Assembly (NCBI RefSeq): GCF_003675875.1
Contig: NZ_RCDI01000001.1
Location: forward strand, 186,001-250,000
From: Halostella limicola
GTDB taxonomy: Archaea; Halobacteriota; Halobacteria; Halobacteriales; Natronoarchaeaceae
DNA length: 64,000 nucleotides
Direction of reading: 5' to 3'
In this document: one piece after another, positions 18,242 through 26,274 of the stretch
Layout of the letters: every line of letters begins with the position of its first letter
Numbering within the stretch: the stretch's first letter is position 1
Translations under genes and position numbers: made by a program
Notes under the pieces: model-generated
Databases searched by the model: none
Seen by the model: the letters and a program-made list of their open reading frames with translations, nothing else
Told to the model about the DNA's origin: nothing

Positions 18242-19156
18242 TTACTGCATCGCCTTGACCCAGCCGGGCACGGCGGCCATCCCGTCCTTGTCCTCCCAGC
18301 CGCTCTCGCGGAGGTAGCCCTCGAGCGTCCGGAACTCGAAGCCGAACCGCTCCTCCAGCGCGTCGACGTCGGCGTCGTAGCCGACCTCGTTGAACCACTC
18401 GCACATGACGGTGAACTCCTCGCCGAAACTCTCGTAGGCGTCCTCGATCGGGACGTGGTAGGCGTCGACGTCGACGCCCGTCACCTCGGAGAGGACGTCG
18501 GCCGTCTCCTCGAGCGTCAGCTCGTCGCCCGCGAGCTCGAAGCGCTCGCCGACGAACTCGTCGGGGTCCGCGAGGGCGACGGCGGCGGCGCGGCCGACAT
18601 CGTCGACATCGACCATCTGGAGCGAGACCCCCTCTGCGAGCGGGAGGGCGATCTGTCCGTCGTCGACGACGTCCTCGGCGAACGCCTCGAAGTTCTGGAA
18701 GAAGAACACCGGCTGGAGGACGGTCATCGGGAGGTCGAGGTCCTGCGCGTGCTGCTCGATATCCCAGGCAGAGTCGAAATGCGGGATCCCGGTGTCCCTC
18801 TCGTGGCTCCCGACGCCGCTGAACACGAACTGGTCGACGCCCTCGTCGGCGGCGACCTCCGCGACGTTCTTCCCCTGCTGGACCTGGGCGTCATACCCCT
18901 GCGTCCAGAAGTTCGTCACGGCGAAGACCGCGTCGGCGTCGGCGACGTGCGGGCGGAGGGACTCCTTGTCGTTCAGATCGCCCTCGACCATCGTCACCCC
19001 GCGGTCAGCCAGTTCCCGTGCCCGGTCGCCCGACGCGTCGCGCGTCAGGCCGCGGACGTCGAACTCGGCGTCCGAGGCGAGGAGGTGTTCGACGACCGCA
19101 CCGCCCTGGTTCCCGGTCGCGCCCGTGACGAGGACGCTTCGTGCATCCGCGGACAT
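18242..19156 (-). CDS. NmrA-like NAD(P)-binding protein
   Basis: A 304 aa atypical short-chain dehydrogenase of the NmrA/HSCARG family. The N-terminal Rossmann motif is VTGATGNQGGAVVEHLL. The segment FVFSGVGSHERDTGIPHFDS and the C-terminal ESFGEEFTVMCEWFNEVGYD stretch are characteristic of the family. These proteins usually sense NADP(H) balance rather than catalyse a reaction. It is divergent from an MFS transporter across a 270-base intergenic region. Confidence 0.85.
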   Translation of the reverse strand: MSADARSVLVTGATGNQGGAVVEHLLASDAEFDVRGLTRDASGDRARELADRGVTMVEGDLNDKESLRPHVADADAVFAVTNFWTQGYDAQVQQGKNVAEVAADEGVDQFVFSGVGSHERDTGIPHFDSAWDIEQHAQDLDLPMTVLQPVFFFQNFEAFAEDVVDDGQIALPLAEGVSLQMVDVDDVGRAAAVALADPDEFVGERFELAGDELTLEETADVLSEVTGVDVDAYHVPIEDAYESFGEEFTVMCEWFNEVGYDADVDALEERFGFEFRTLEGYLRESGWEDKDGMAAVPGWVKAMQ

Positions 19157-19426
19157 CAGGCGGACACCTCGGCGGCGACGGCGCTGTTCGCGGGCGATAC
19201 GGACCGCTGGTCGGCAGGCGACTGTAGTTTCATTACGTTACTTGATTCAGCGGCGAACGTATATGTGCGTTTGGCGATACGAACGCAACCACGTTACACC
19301 GGGGTTACCGACCGGTCGGACGGGCGTCGTGTTCGAGAGGACTGAAGCGGCGACGCCGTACGCGTGTGATTGACACATTCACAACAAGTTAATGGTAGTT
19401 CGGGGGAAACTCTGTCGAGACTGACA

Positions 19427-20689
19427 ATGGCGCGGCTCTCGAAGTCGGCGGTCATCTTCCGGTACTACCTCTACCGGGCGACCGCCCGACCCGGTTTTCA
19501 CTACCCGGTGTACACGCTCTTTCTGCTCTGGAACGGCCTGAGCTTCGCCCAGATCGGGCTCATCGCGACGATCCAGTCGGTCGTCGTGGTGACCGCCGAG
19601 ATCCCGACTGGCTACGTCGGCGACCGGATCGGTCGCCGGAACAGCCTCGCGGTCGGCGCCGCGTTGATGTTGGTCTCGAACGCGAGCTACCTGGTCGCCA
19701 CAGACTTCGTCGGGTTCACCTTCACCTTCGTCATGCTCTCGTTCGGCGGCACCTTCGTCTCCGGGAGCGGTGACGCGTGGCTCTACGACACCCTCAAGGA
19801 ACACGATGTCGAGAACGAGTTCACGCGCGTCAAGGGCCGCGGCAGGGCCATCGGGCAGTGGGTGAGCGCCGGCAGCCTCGTCGCCGGCGGGTTCCTCTAC
19901 GCCGCGAACCGGTACTACCCGTTCTACGCGGGCGTCGCCGTCGCGCTCCTCAGTCTCGCGCTCGTGCTCCGCCTCCCGAAGAACCGGGCGTACGACGCCG
20001 AGAGCGCGGAGGAGGGGGAGCGGATGACGATCGTCGACGCCATCCCGGTCATCCGCGACCAGCTCACCGCGCCCGGGCTCCGGTCGTTCATCGTCTACCT
20101 GGCGCTGTTCAGCGGCGCGATCCTGACGATGGACATGTGGATCCAGCCCATCGCCCAGGACAGCCTCGAGGCCAGCTTCGGCCCGACCCTCGAGGCGTGG
20201 GGACTCGCCGAGCCCGCCATCATCGGCGTCCTGTACGCCGCGTTCACCGTCGTCTCGGCCGTCGCGAGCGACTACGCGAGCGTCGTCGAGGACCTCCTCG
20301 GCGTCCGCCTCTCGATGCTCCTGATCCCCCTCACCATCGCCGTCATGTACGTGCTCGCGGGGCTCGCTCCCGTCCTCGCGTTCCCCATGTTCTTCGTCAT
20401 GAAGGGCGGGAACTCCGTGATCTCGCCGATCTACCAGCGCTACGTCAACGATCAGGTGCAGTCGGTCGGCCGCGCCACCCTCCTGTCGTCGGTCGCGATG
20501 CTGCGGTCCGTCGCCGGCATCCCGTTCCGCGTCGGGAGCGGCGTGCTCGCGACGTGGTACTCCACCTCCGGCGCGGTCGCGATCCTCGGCGCGATCTTCA
20601 TCGTCGGTGCGGTCGTCATCCACGCGGTCTCGCCCCCGGTCAGCGCCGACTACGACCCGTCGCGGGGGACGACCACCGCGACCGACTAG
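19427..20689 (+). CDS. MFS transporter
   Basis: A 420 aa integral membrane protein with about twelve transmembrane helices. The MFS loop 2-3 motif is visible as GYVGDRIGRRNSLAVGA (about 62-78). The central loop (about 185-205) is acidic. The ATG at 19427 (MARLSKSAVIFRYYLYRAT) is preferred over an upstream TTG because the sequence before it is AT-rich and promoter-like. The substrate cannot be predicted. It could be a drug or metabolite exporter, given its divergent arrangement with an NmrA-like sensor. Confidence 0.88.
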   Translation: MARLSKSAVIFRYYLYRATARPGFHYPVYTLFLLWNGLSFAQIGLIATIQSVVVVTAEIPTGYVGDRIGRRNSLAVGAALMLVSNASYLVATDFVGFTFTFVMLSFGGTFVSGSGDAWLYDTLKEHDVENEFTRVKGRGRAIGQWVSAGSLVAGGFLYAANRYYPFYAGVAVALLSLALVLRLPKNRAYDAESAEEGERMTIVDAIPVIRDQLTAPGLRSFIVYLALFSGAILTMDMWIQPIAQDSLEASFGPTLEAWGLAEPAIIGVLYAAFTVVSAVASDYASVVEDLLGVRLSMLLIPLTIAVMYVLAGLAPVLAFPMFFVMKGGNSVISPIYQRYVNDQVQSVGRATLLSSVAMLRSVAGIPFRVGSGVLATWYSTSGAVAILGAIFIVGAVVIHAVSPPVSADYDPSRGTTTATD

Positions 20690-20744
20690 CCGACCGCCGC
20701 CCCGGGCGCGACGCTCTTCACTCCACGCGCCCTACGCCGACCAA

Positions 20745-21398
20745 ATGTCCGTCTCCGTCGTCGTCGACGACCGGGAACCGACCGGCGTCGCCGCGGCGCT
20801 CCGCGCCCACGCCGACGTGGCGTCGGTTGCGGTCCGCCGCCTGGACGCCGGCGACATCGTCATCAGGGACGTGGCGTTCGAGCGCAAGACCGCGGACGAC
20901 TACCTCCGGTCCGTGCTCGACCGCGGCGGCTCGGATCTCGAGGAACAGGTCGCGAAGATGGCCGCGGCGTACGACCACGCCTACGTCCTCGTCGAGGGCC
21001 ACTTGGACGAACTGGAGGACCGCCGCCCGGGCGTCGCCGGCGCGTCGGTCCGCGGGTCGATGGCCTCCATCACCGCCCGGTACGGCACGCCGGTGATCCC
21101 CTGCGGCGACGGCGACCGACTCGTCGACGTGGCCGTCCGGTTCGCTCGCAAGCACACCGAGGAACCGTCGGCCCGGGCGCTATCGACGGGCGCCGTGCCG
21201 TCCCGGGCCGAACCCGTCGCCAAGCGCATGTACGGCTGCATCGAGGGCGTCGGCCCCGGTACCGCGGCGGCGCTGTACGACGCCTTTCCGACCGTCGAGG
21301 AACTCGTCGCGGCGACCGAGGAAGAACTCATGACCGTCGAGGGCGTCGGGCCGAAGCGTGCCGCGGCCATCTACGAGGCGTTTCGCAGTCGGGACTAG
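20745..21398 (+). CDS. ERCC4-domain nuclease with helix-hairpin-helix (XPF/Mus81-like)
   Basis: A 217 aa stand-alone structure-specific nuclease. The ERCC4 fold starts SVVVDDREPTGVAAALR and carries the catalytic GD...FERKTADDY signature (about 42-58). A C-terminal tandem helix-hairpin-helix follows (IEGVGPGTAAALYDAF and VEGVGPKRAAAIYEAF, about 160-215). It lacks the helicase found in Hef, so the genome encodes at least two ERCC4 nucleases, both within this window. A role in cleaving branched DNA is likely. The ATG is about 56 bases after the MFS stop, so co-transcription is possible. Confidence 0.88.
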   Translation: MSVSVVVDDREPTGVAAALRAHADVASVAVRRLDAGDIVIRDVAFERKTADDYLRSVLDRGGSDLEEQVAKMAAAYDHAYVLVEGHLDELEDRRPGVAGASVRGSMASITARYGTPVIPCGDGDRLVDVAVRFARKHTEEPSARALSTGAVPSRAEPVAKRMYGCIEGVGPGTAAALYDAFPTVEELVAATEEELMTVEGVGPKRAAAIYEAFRSRD

Positions 21399-21537
21399 AA
21401 GGGCGGTCGTCGAAGGAAGATGAAATCCAACACAAAGCACGCGATCTGGTTCAAATGACGGATATAGTTGTCATGGACCGGAGCGCTCTCCCGATAGAGC
21501 CGTCATCTTTACTTCAATCAACTGCGAGCAAACATAT

Positions 21538-22671
21538 ATGCGAGCTTACGAGTTACTCGGGGGAGACACACCGACGAAGCGTAATGTTGATCCGTTCCGG
21601 TCAGAGGAAAAACTCGAAGAATTACTCGCCGAGGTCCCGTCCCTGTTGCTGGAGGAGCAGCTCCTGATCGTCGGCCAGCAGGTAGGCGTCGAGACAGGTA
21701 CACTCGATCTCCTTGCCGTTGACAAGTATGGCAACATCGTCGTCTTCGAGTTAAAGAGAGGAGAAAGTGGGACAGGGAGCGCCTCTGAAGGGTCTATCCT
21801 CAGCCAGCCCCAGCAGTACGCGCAAGCCCTGCAATGGTTCTCGTACGATGAGTTGAACGACGTGTATCAGGAGTATCGCACGGATTGTAGCTCGACTGAC
21901 GGAGCAGAAGGGTCGGTGTCCAGAAGCGAGTCCTTGCTCGACGCGTTCATTACTCACTTCGGCACGAGACTGGAGCCAGAGGGCTTCAATCAGCATCAAC
22001 GGATGGTCATCGTGGCCGAAGAGATTACCGATCGAACCGCCACCAATGCACGATATCTGCGAGATGAGGGACTACACCTGCAGTGCGTCGAAGTGCAACG
22101 GTTTCGACTCACCGAAGGCGAGGAGACCCCGCCGATCCTCGTGGCTTCGACGGTTGTCGACTACGACGAAAAGCAGGTTCAACCGAACGAGGATGGAACC
22201 ATCACGTTCCCCGATATCAACGAGGCGATCGCGTCGAAAGCTTTCCCGACCTTTGAGGAGATAACTCACGCGACTGCGCTCAATGATTTGTTCCCGGGTG
22301 GGTTCGACCTCCGCGAACCGCGAATGCGGTCGCTCCACCCAGATCACCCGGATACAGTGCGCTACGTTCTTCGCGTGAAACCGCTGGAGTGTAACCACGT
22401 GCGGATCTCAATCGACGTAACTACTCGTGGACTAGATATCGATACTGTCGACAAGGAATCGCTGACTGATCGGCTTCGAAGCGCCAGCGACCGATTCGAA
22501 CGCGCCGGGTTCGAGGTCAATCACTCTCGGAACACCTTCCGAATCGTCTCAAAGCGTTGGGACATCGACTCCGTAGCCGACGTTCGCAACGACGCATTTC
22601 TCGAAGAAGTAGCCGACCGGTACGCGGAACTAGTCAGAATCGGCCACGAAGTGATGCTGGACACTAAGTAA
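21538..22671 (+). CDS. NucS-like PD-(D/E)XK nuclease domain protein
   Basis: A 377 aa protein starting MRAYELLGGDTPTKRN. The central segment ETGTLDLLAVDKYGNIVVFE, followed by LKRG, is a clear PD-(D/E)XK nuclease core (D, then E-x-K) of the NucS/DUF91 type. Residues about 10-45 (EEKLEELLAEVPSLL) are the usual helix before it. The C-terminal third (about 230-377) is not recognised. Codon use is visibly less GC-biased than in neighbouring genes, suggesting acquisition by transfer. A TTTACTTC element about 30 bases upstream fits a leaderless start. Repair or defence function is possible. Confidence 0.75.
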   Translation: MRAYELLGGDTPTKRNVDPFRSEEKLEELLAEVPSLLLEEQLLIVGQQVGVETGTLDLLAVDKYGNIVVFELKRGESGTGSASEGSILSQPQQYAQALQWFSYDELNDVYQEYRTDCSSTDGAEGSVSRSESLLDAFITHFGTRLEPEGFNQHQRMVIVAEEITDRTATNARYLRDEGLHLQCVEVQRFRLTEGEETPPILVASTVVDYDEKQVQPNEDGTITFPDINEAIASKAFPTFEEITHATALNDLFPGGFDLREPRMRSLHPDHPDTVRYVLRVKPLECNHVRISIDVTTRGLDIDTVDKESLTDRLRSASDRFERAGFEVNHSRNTFRIVSKRWDIDSVADVRNDAFLEEVADRYAELVRIGHEVMLDTK

Positions 22672-22764
22672 TTACGCTCATACGGTTCGTACTATTGACT
22701 TCATCTTCCGTACGTCGAAGACGGTTACTGCAGAAAGTTCCTAAGAGACCGAACCTAACAGAAG

Positions 22765-22837
22765 TAGTCCATCCTGGATTCGAACCAGGGTCGAAGCCCC
22801 CAGAAGGCTTCAGGATTGGCCACTACCCCAATGGACT
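22765..22837 (-). tRNA. tRNA-Gln (anticodon CUG)
   Basis: Reading the minus strand, a 7-bp acceptor (AGTCCAT with ATGGACT), a D arm beginning GGGGTAGTGG, an anticodon stem (AAGCC/GGCTT) with loop TTCTGGG (anticodon CTG), and a T arm CCTGG-TTCGAAT-CCAGG are all present. The discriminator base is A; CCA is not encoded. Length is 73 bases, with no intron. It lies inside the AT-richer island, the usual place for tRNA-targeted integration. Confidence 0.95.
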
Positions 22838-22880
22838 GACATGTATCCCGCCGGCATCGTGCGCCGACGTTCTACTCATT

Positions 22881-22910
22881 CGTAACCCGCTTCTATATTT
22901 GAGTGTTACG
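22881..22910 (-). promoter_or_regulatory. TATA box of tRNA-Gln within an inverted repeat
   Basis: On the minus strand a CAAATATAG TATA-like element lies about 58 bases before the mature tRNA. It is flanked by the inverted repeat CGTAAC (22881-22886) and GTTACG (22905-22910). The distance implies a 5' leader of about 30 bases for RNase P to remove. Confidence 0.45.
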
Positions 22911-22952
22911 AACTCGGCTCGCGACGAGAAACAGTAACGAGTTTTCGTCCCG

Positions 22953-23540
22953 CTATTCGTCCGCTTCCGGCTGCGTCGACGATCTGGCGGCCGGACGGTC
23001 GTAGTGTTCCTTCCGGTGGCAGTTCGCACAGAGGACGGTACACTTCTCGATCTCCTCTTGGAGTCGGTCCTTCCCGTATCCGTACGTGATCATCTTGGCG
23101 ACGTTCATCTCCTTCTCGGCGTCGTCTCGGTGGTGGAAGTCGAGGCATGCCGGGTCCGATTCGTCGCACCGATCACAGCCGCCGCGTTTCCGCTGGATAT
23201 CGTTCGCCCACGCTCTGTGAGCCTCGCGCCGCCGCAACGACCGTTCCGTGTTCCACTCCCGGTTCTTGTAGTGCCACCGCTGGTCCTGCGATAATTTCTC
23301 CCAATCTGTTCCCTCCGGCAGGTCGACGTCATCAGGTTTCTCCTGAACTCGCGGTCCACGGGAGTAGGTCGTCTCCAGACCGGCTTTCTCGTTCGCCGCG
23401 TTCCAGCCACCGACGACCCGGAGGATGGTCGACGCGGACGGCGTCAGTCCCAGATCCTCGTACTGCGCTTTCGTTGGTGATTCGTCGAGTTTCCGTGCGG
23501 CCTCGCGAAGTGCGTCGAGGCAATCTTGTTCGGTGGTCAT
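22953..23540 (-). CDS. HNH endonuclease with homing-endonuclease-associated repeat
   Basis: A 195 aa protein starting MTTEQDCLDALREAARKLDE. The N-terminal region (SPTKAQYEDLGLTPSASTIL, then GGWNAANEKAGL) matches the homing endonuclease associated repeat, a DNA-binding module. The C-terminal HNH nuclease has two cysteine pairs (CDRCDES and CANCHRKEH) and the catalytic LDFHHRD histidines (about 130-185). A TATA box on the minus strand sits 21-30 bases before this start. It is free-standing, not inside an intein or intron as far as can be seen. A selfish or tRNA-locus-associated element is likely. Confidence 0.85.
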   Translation of the reverse strand: MTTEQDCLDALREAARKLDESPTKAQYEDLGLTPSASTILRVVGGWNAANEKAGLETTYSRGPRVQEKPDDVDLPEGTDWEKLSQDQRWHYKNREWNTERSLRRREAHRAWANDIQRKRGGCDRCDESDPACLDFHHRDDAEKEMNVAKMITYGYGKDRLQEEIEKCTVLCANCHRKEHYDRPAARSSTQPEADE

Positions 23541-23560
23541 GGTAGCGTTGGTAACGCTTC

Positions 23561-23570
23561 GGTATTTGAA
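23561..23570 (-). promoter_or_regulatory. TATA box of the HNH endonuclease gene
   Basis: Minus-strand TTCAAATACC sits 21-30 bases before the ATG at 23540, the spacing expected for a leaderless archaeal message. It decides the choice of that start. Confidence 0.6.
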
Positions 23571-23574
23571 CCTC

Positions 23575-23595
23575 AGCGCCCGCCCTTCGGGCGCT
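23575..23595. repeat. Perfect 8-bp-stem hairpin upstream of the HNH promoter
   Basis: AGCGCCCG (23575-23582) pairs exactly with CGGGCGCT (23588-23595) around the loop CCCTT. Position directly upstream of the TATA box suggests either an operator or the transcript end of a vanished upstream gene. Confidence 0.5.
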
Positions 23596-24300
23596 ATACA
23601 AACCGACCCAGAACGAGGATGAGGCGAACACTGACGCATCGAGAGATTTCACGATCGGATCTTGCCGCGAAGCGGTCGGAGAGAGCGGTATGAATCGTCT
23701 CATCCATTCTCTCGGCGTTCATGATCAGATCGAGCCCCGCTAGGAAACAGAACAGCATCGTTCTGAATCGATCTAGGAAAAGCTGAGATCCAAAGAGCCG
23801 CAAAGGAGTAAAACGGTCGATAACGGATTTTAGCGGCGGAACGAGGGTTTGCTGGGAAGACGAACGAGAGGGTAATCCCTCCGAATCACGAATAGAAATT
23901 TTCACAATCGGTTCCCATCTTGCGATCAGGCGTCGCTGTCGGCGTCGAAGAACCACCCCGTAGGGACGAGTATCCGAAATGTGAAGCCCCCGAAATTGCC
24001 AGAAGGCGGAACGGCGTGTCTGCCCCGTCTTTGCGACGCCGCTCGTCGGCCGTGCGAGGTCTGCTTCGCCGTTCCTAGTTCCGATATCTTCGTTCGAAAA
24101 GCGGTTACTAGCGGGGATTTTCGCGATTATGATCGGGTGCAGACGTTCTCATATAGGCTCATGCAGCGCGAAACCTCCAGAGAATCCGTAATCCCGGTCG
24201 TGAAGAGTCAGATCGCTTCTCTTGGCGGTTCACTATCGCTTTTCAGCTAGTACGTGCATGGATCGACACCTCTTTGCCCGAGTTCTGTACACTGTCGTGT

Positions 24301-24876
24301 ATGTACGTCGGACGCTTCGTCGTCGTCGGCCCGGAGATAGGCGCGTACCGCGTCTCTTCCCGATCGTTCCCGAACCGCCGAATCGTCGAACGCGAGGGCG
24401 CGCTGACGGTCGGCCCGACCGAGGACGCGCCGGAGACGGACAACCCGTACATCTCGTACAACTGCGTGCGGACCGCGGGGGACAGCGCCGTGCTCGGCAA
24501 CGGGTCGCACGTCGACCCGATCACCGAGAAGATCGAACTGGGCTACCCGGCGCGGGACGCGCTCGCCGAGAGCCTGCTCGCGCTGGACTACGAGAAGGAC
24601 GACTACGACACGCCGCGGGTGGCGGGCGTCGTCGGCGAGGAGTCCTACGTCGGCACCGTCCGGAAGGACGCGCTGCTGGTCGAGCGGGTCGAGGAGCCGA
24701 CGCTCGTCGCCACGTACGAGACGGACTCGCCGGAGGCGTTCGACTTCGCGGCGACGGACGCCGGGGGGGCCGCCCGCGAGGCGTTCGACCTGGACTTCGA
24801 GCACGCCGTCTGCGCGGCCGGGGTGGCGCGCACGACTGACGGCTTCGAGACGGCGGTCGTCAACGGCGAGGAGTAG
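24301..24876 (+). CDS. purO: Archaeal IMP cyclohydrolase PurO
   Basis: A 191 aa enzyme that closes the purine ring, converting FAICAR to IMP in the last step of de novo purine synthesis. Archaea use this Ntn-hydrolase-fold enzyme in place of the bacterial PurH C-terminal reaction. The start [20 protein letters not shown] and the following SFPNR and ISYNCVR motifs are diagnostic of the PurO family, as is [10 protein letters not shown]. Length is typical. The ATG at 24301 is chosen over one nine codons upstream because family members begin at this methionine. Confidence 0.93.
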   Translation: MYVGRFVVVGPEIGAYRVSSRSFPNRRIVEREGALTVGPTEDAPETDNPYISYNCVRTAGDSAVLGNGSHVDPITEKIELGYPARDALAESLLALDYEKDDYDTPRVAGVVGEESYVGTVRKDALLVERVEEPTLVATYETDSPEAFDFAATDAGGAAREAFDLDFEHAVCAAGVARTTDGFETAVVNGEE

Positions 24877-24937
24877 GGCGGTTCGGGGCGCCCGTCGCCG
24901 GACAACGCTGAAGGGCCCCGCACGCGTCGGTCCCCGT

Positions 24938-25597
24938 ATGCGACTGGGCGTACTTTCGGACATCCACGGCAACCGCGTCGCCCTCGACGCGGTGCTAGAC
25001 GACATGCCCCCCGTCGACGGCCTCCTCTGCGCCGGCGACGTCGTCGGTTACAACCCCTGGCACGCCGACTGCGTGGCCGCGGTGCGCGATCGCGACGTGC
25101 CCTGCGTGAAGGGCAACCACGACCGGGCCGTGGCGACCGGGACGGCGTTCCGGTTCAACAGCATGGCCGGCGCGGGCATCGAACACGCGCGGGAGACGCT
25201 GTCGGACGACCAGATCGAGTGGCTCGCCGGCCTCCCAGACGAGCGCGTCGAGTGCGACGGGCGGGTGAAGATCGTCCACGGCCACCCCGACGACCCGGAC
25301 CGGTACACCTACCCCGACCAGTTCTCGCCGCGACTGCTCGACGAGGAAGATGTCCTGATCATGGGCCACACGCACGTGCAGGGCCACGAGCAGTACGAGG
25401 AGGGGATCGTGATGAACCCCGGGAGCGTCGGGCAACCGCGGGACGGCGACCCGCGCGCGGCCTACGCCGTCCTCGACCTGAACGCGCTGACCGTCGAGGA
25501 GCACCGCGTCGAGTACGACATCGGCGCGGTCCGGCGCGCCGTCGAGGAGGCGGGCCTCCCCGCGAAGATCGGGTCGCGGCTGGAGAAGGGACGGTGA
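24938..25597 (+). CDS. Metallophosphoesterase (YfcE/MJ0936-type)
   Basis: A 219 aa calcineurin-like phosphodiesterase. All five metal-binding blocks are present: LSDIHGN (about 5), GDVVGYNPW (about 33), GNHDRAV (about 60), VHGHPDD (about 113) and GHTHVQGH (about 145). Such enzymes hydrolyse phosphodiesters with two divalent metals; the physiological substrate is unknown. It starts 61 bases after purO, so the two may be co-transcribed. Confidence 0.92.
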   Translation: MRLGVLSDIHGNRVALDAVLDDMPPVDGLLCAGDVVGYNPWHADCVAAVRDRDVPCVKGNHDRAVATGTAFRFNSMAGAGIEHARETLSDDQIEWLAGLPDERVECDGRVKIVHGHPDDPDRYTYPDQFSPRLLDEEDVLIMGHTHVQGHEQYEEGIVMNPGSVGQPRDGDPRAAYAVLDLNALTVEEHRVEYDIGAVRRAVEEAGLPAKIGSRLEKGR

Positions 25598-25716
25598 GCG
25601 GTCGGCGCCGGGAGCCCGTCGGGCGGGAAGTGGCGCGAACGTCCGGACCACGACCGGTCGGCGGCGCGACCGGTTGGCCGAACAGTTAACCCGCCGGACG
25701 GGGTAGAACGGACGCC

Positions 25717-26082
25717 ATGTCCGTCACAGACGTGTTCAGGGGAGGGGGAACGGATTCCAGAGTCTACTTCGCCATCGGGGGGCTCTCGCTGCTGAAGGCG
25801 CTCGTCGTCCGCGGGGACAAGCGCCGCTTTCGGGCGGAACTCAAAGACGCCGCGCTGTTTCTCGCGGTGGGGATGATCCTCCGTCAGGCCAAGCGACGGC
25901 GCAAGGAGAAGGTGTCCGCCAACCTCGGTCAGTTCCCGCAGGAACTCGTCCGGCAGTTCGGCGGCGGGAGCGACAGCGGGAGCGGGTCCGGTGGCATCCG
26001 CGGCCGCATCGGCGGGAGCGGCGACCAGAGCGGCGGTCAGCGGAGCGGGTCCCGGTCGCTCCCCGAGCGACTGCTCGGGTAG
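25717..26082 (+). CDS. Hypothetical protein with hydrophobic N-terminal half and Gly/Ser-rich tail
   Basis: A 121 aa protein. Residues about 15-60 contain two moderately hydrophobic stretches (YFAIGGLSLLKALVV and AALFLAVGMIL) that could be membrane helices, separated and followed by basic residues (KRRRKEK). The C-terminal 40 residues are Gly/Ser/Gln/Arg-rich low complexity. A GTTAACC element about 30 bases upstream supports a short-leader promoter. The next gene begins at the base after its TAG. No family recognised; membrane association is inferred. Confidence 0.65.
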   Translation: MSVTDVFRGGGTDSRVYFAIGGLSLLKALVVRGDKRRFRAELKDAALFLAVGMILRQAKRRRKEKVSANLGQFPQELVRQFGGGSDSGSGSGGIRGRIGGSGDQSGGQRSGSRSLPERLLG

Positions 26083-26274
26083 ATGCCGGACGTCGACTGC
26101 GGCCGCTGGGGGGCGACCGTCGACATGCAGGCACGGCACGCGACCGTCGAGACGGAACTCGTGGAGAGCGACGGCGAAGCGGTCGACCCGTCGTCGCACT
26201 TCCTCTGTCTCGACTGCTACGACGACTTGCGGGGCTTTTTCGGGGAACCGTCGGACGAGAGCGAGGCGATCTAA
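26083..26274 (+). CDS. Small protein with a CxxC motif (63 aa)
   Basis: A 63-residue acidic protein starting MPDVDCGRWGATVDMQ and ending FGEPSDESEAI. It has one C-x2-C pair (FLCLDCYDD, about residue 43) and one further Cys at position 6, compatible with a metal-binding knuckle. The start abuts the stop of the preceding gene with no gap, which argues for coupled expression. Its stop overlaps by four bases the stop of the convergent tryptophanase gene. No family recognised. Confidence 0.65.
   Translation: MPDVDCGRWGATVDMQARHATVETELVESDGEAVDPSSHFLCLDCYDDLRGFFGEPSDESEAI

Larger units (their letters stand above)
23541..24300. other. Gene-free or decayed AT-richer stretch
   Basis: About 760 bases between the HNH gene and purO without a convincing gene. 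Frames of 120 codons (minus, 23594-23956) and 89 codons (plus, 23981-24250) exist, but their products (Arg/Ser-rich, no motif) do not look like haloarchaeal proteins. Base composition is lower in G+C than in neighbours. This may be the remains of an integrated element. Near its left end lies a perfect hairpin, and the minus-strand promoter of the HNH gene. Confidence 0.45.

Noticed and set aside
22765-22837. tRNA-linked att site duplicated inside the window
   Set aside because: I looked for a second copy of the tRNA 3' end (TTCGAATCCAGGATGGACTA) between 21.4 and 24.3 kb and saw none; an att repeat outside the window cannot be excluded.
23594-24250. 120-codon minus and 89-codon plus frames in the gene-poor island segment
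   Set aside because: No motif, no promoter at proper distance, non-haloarchaeal composition. Considered as transposase remnants, but no DDE-like motif or terminal inverted repeats could be found.
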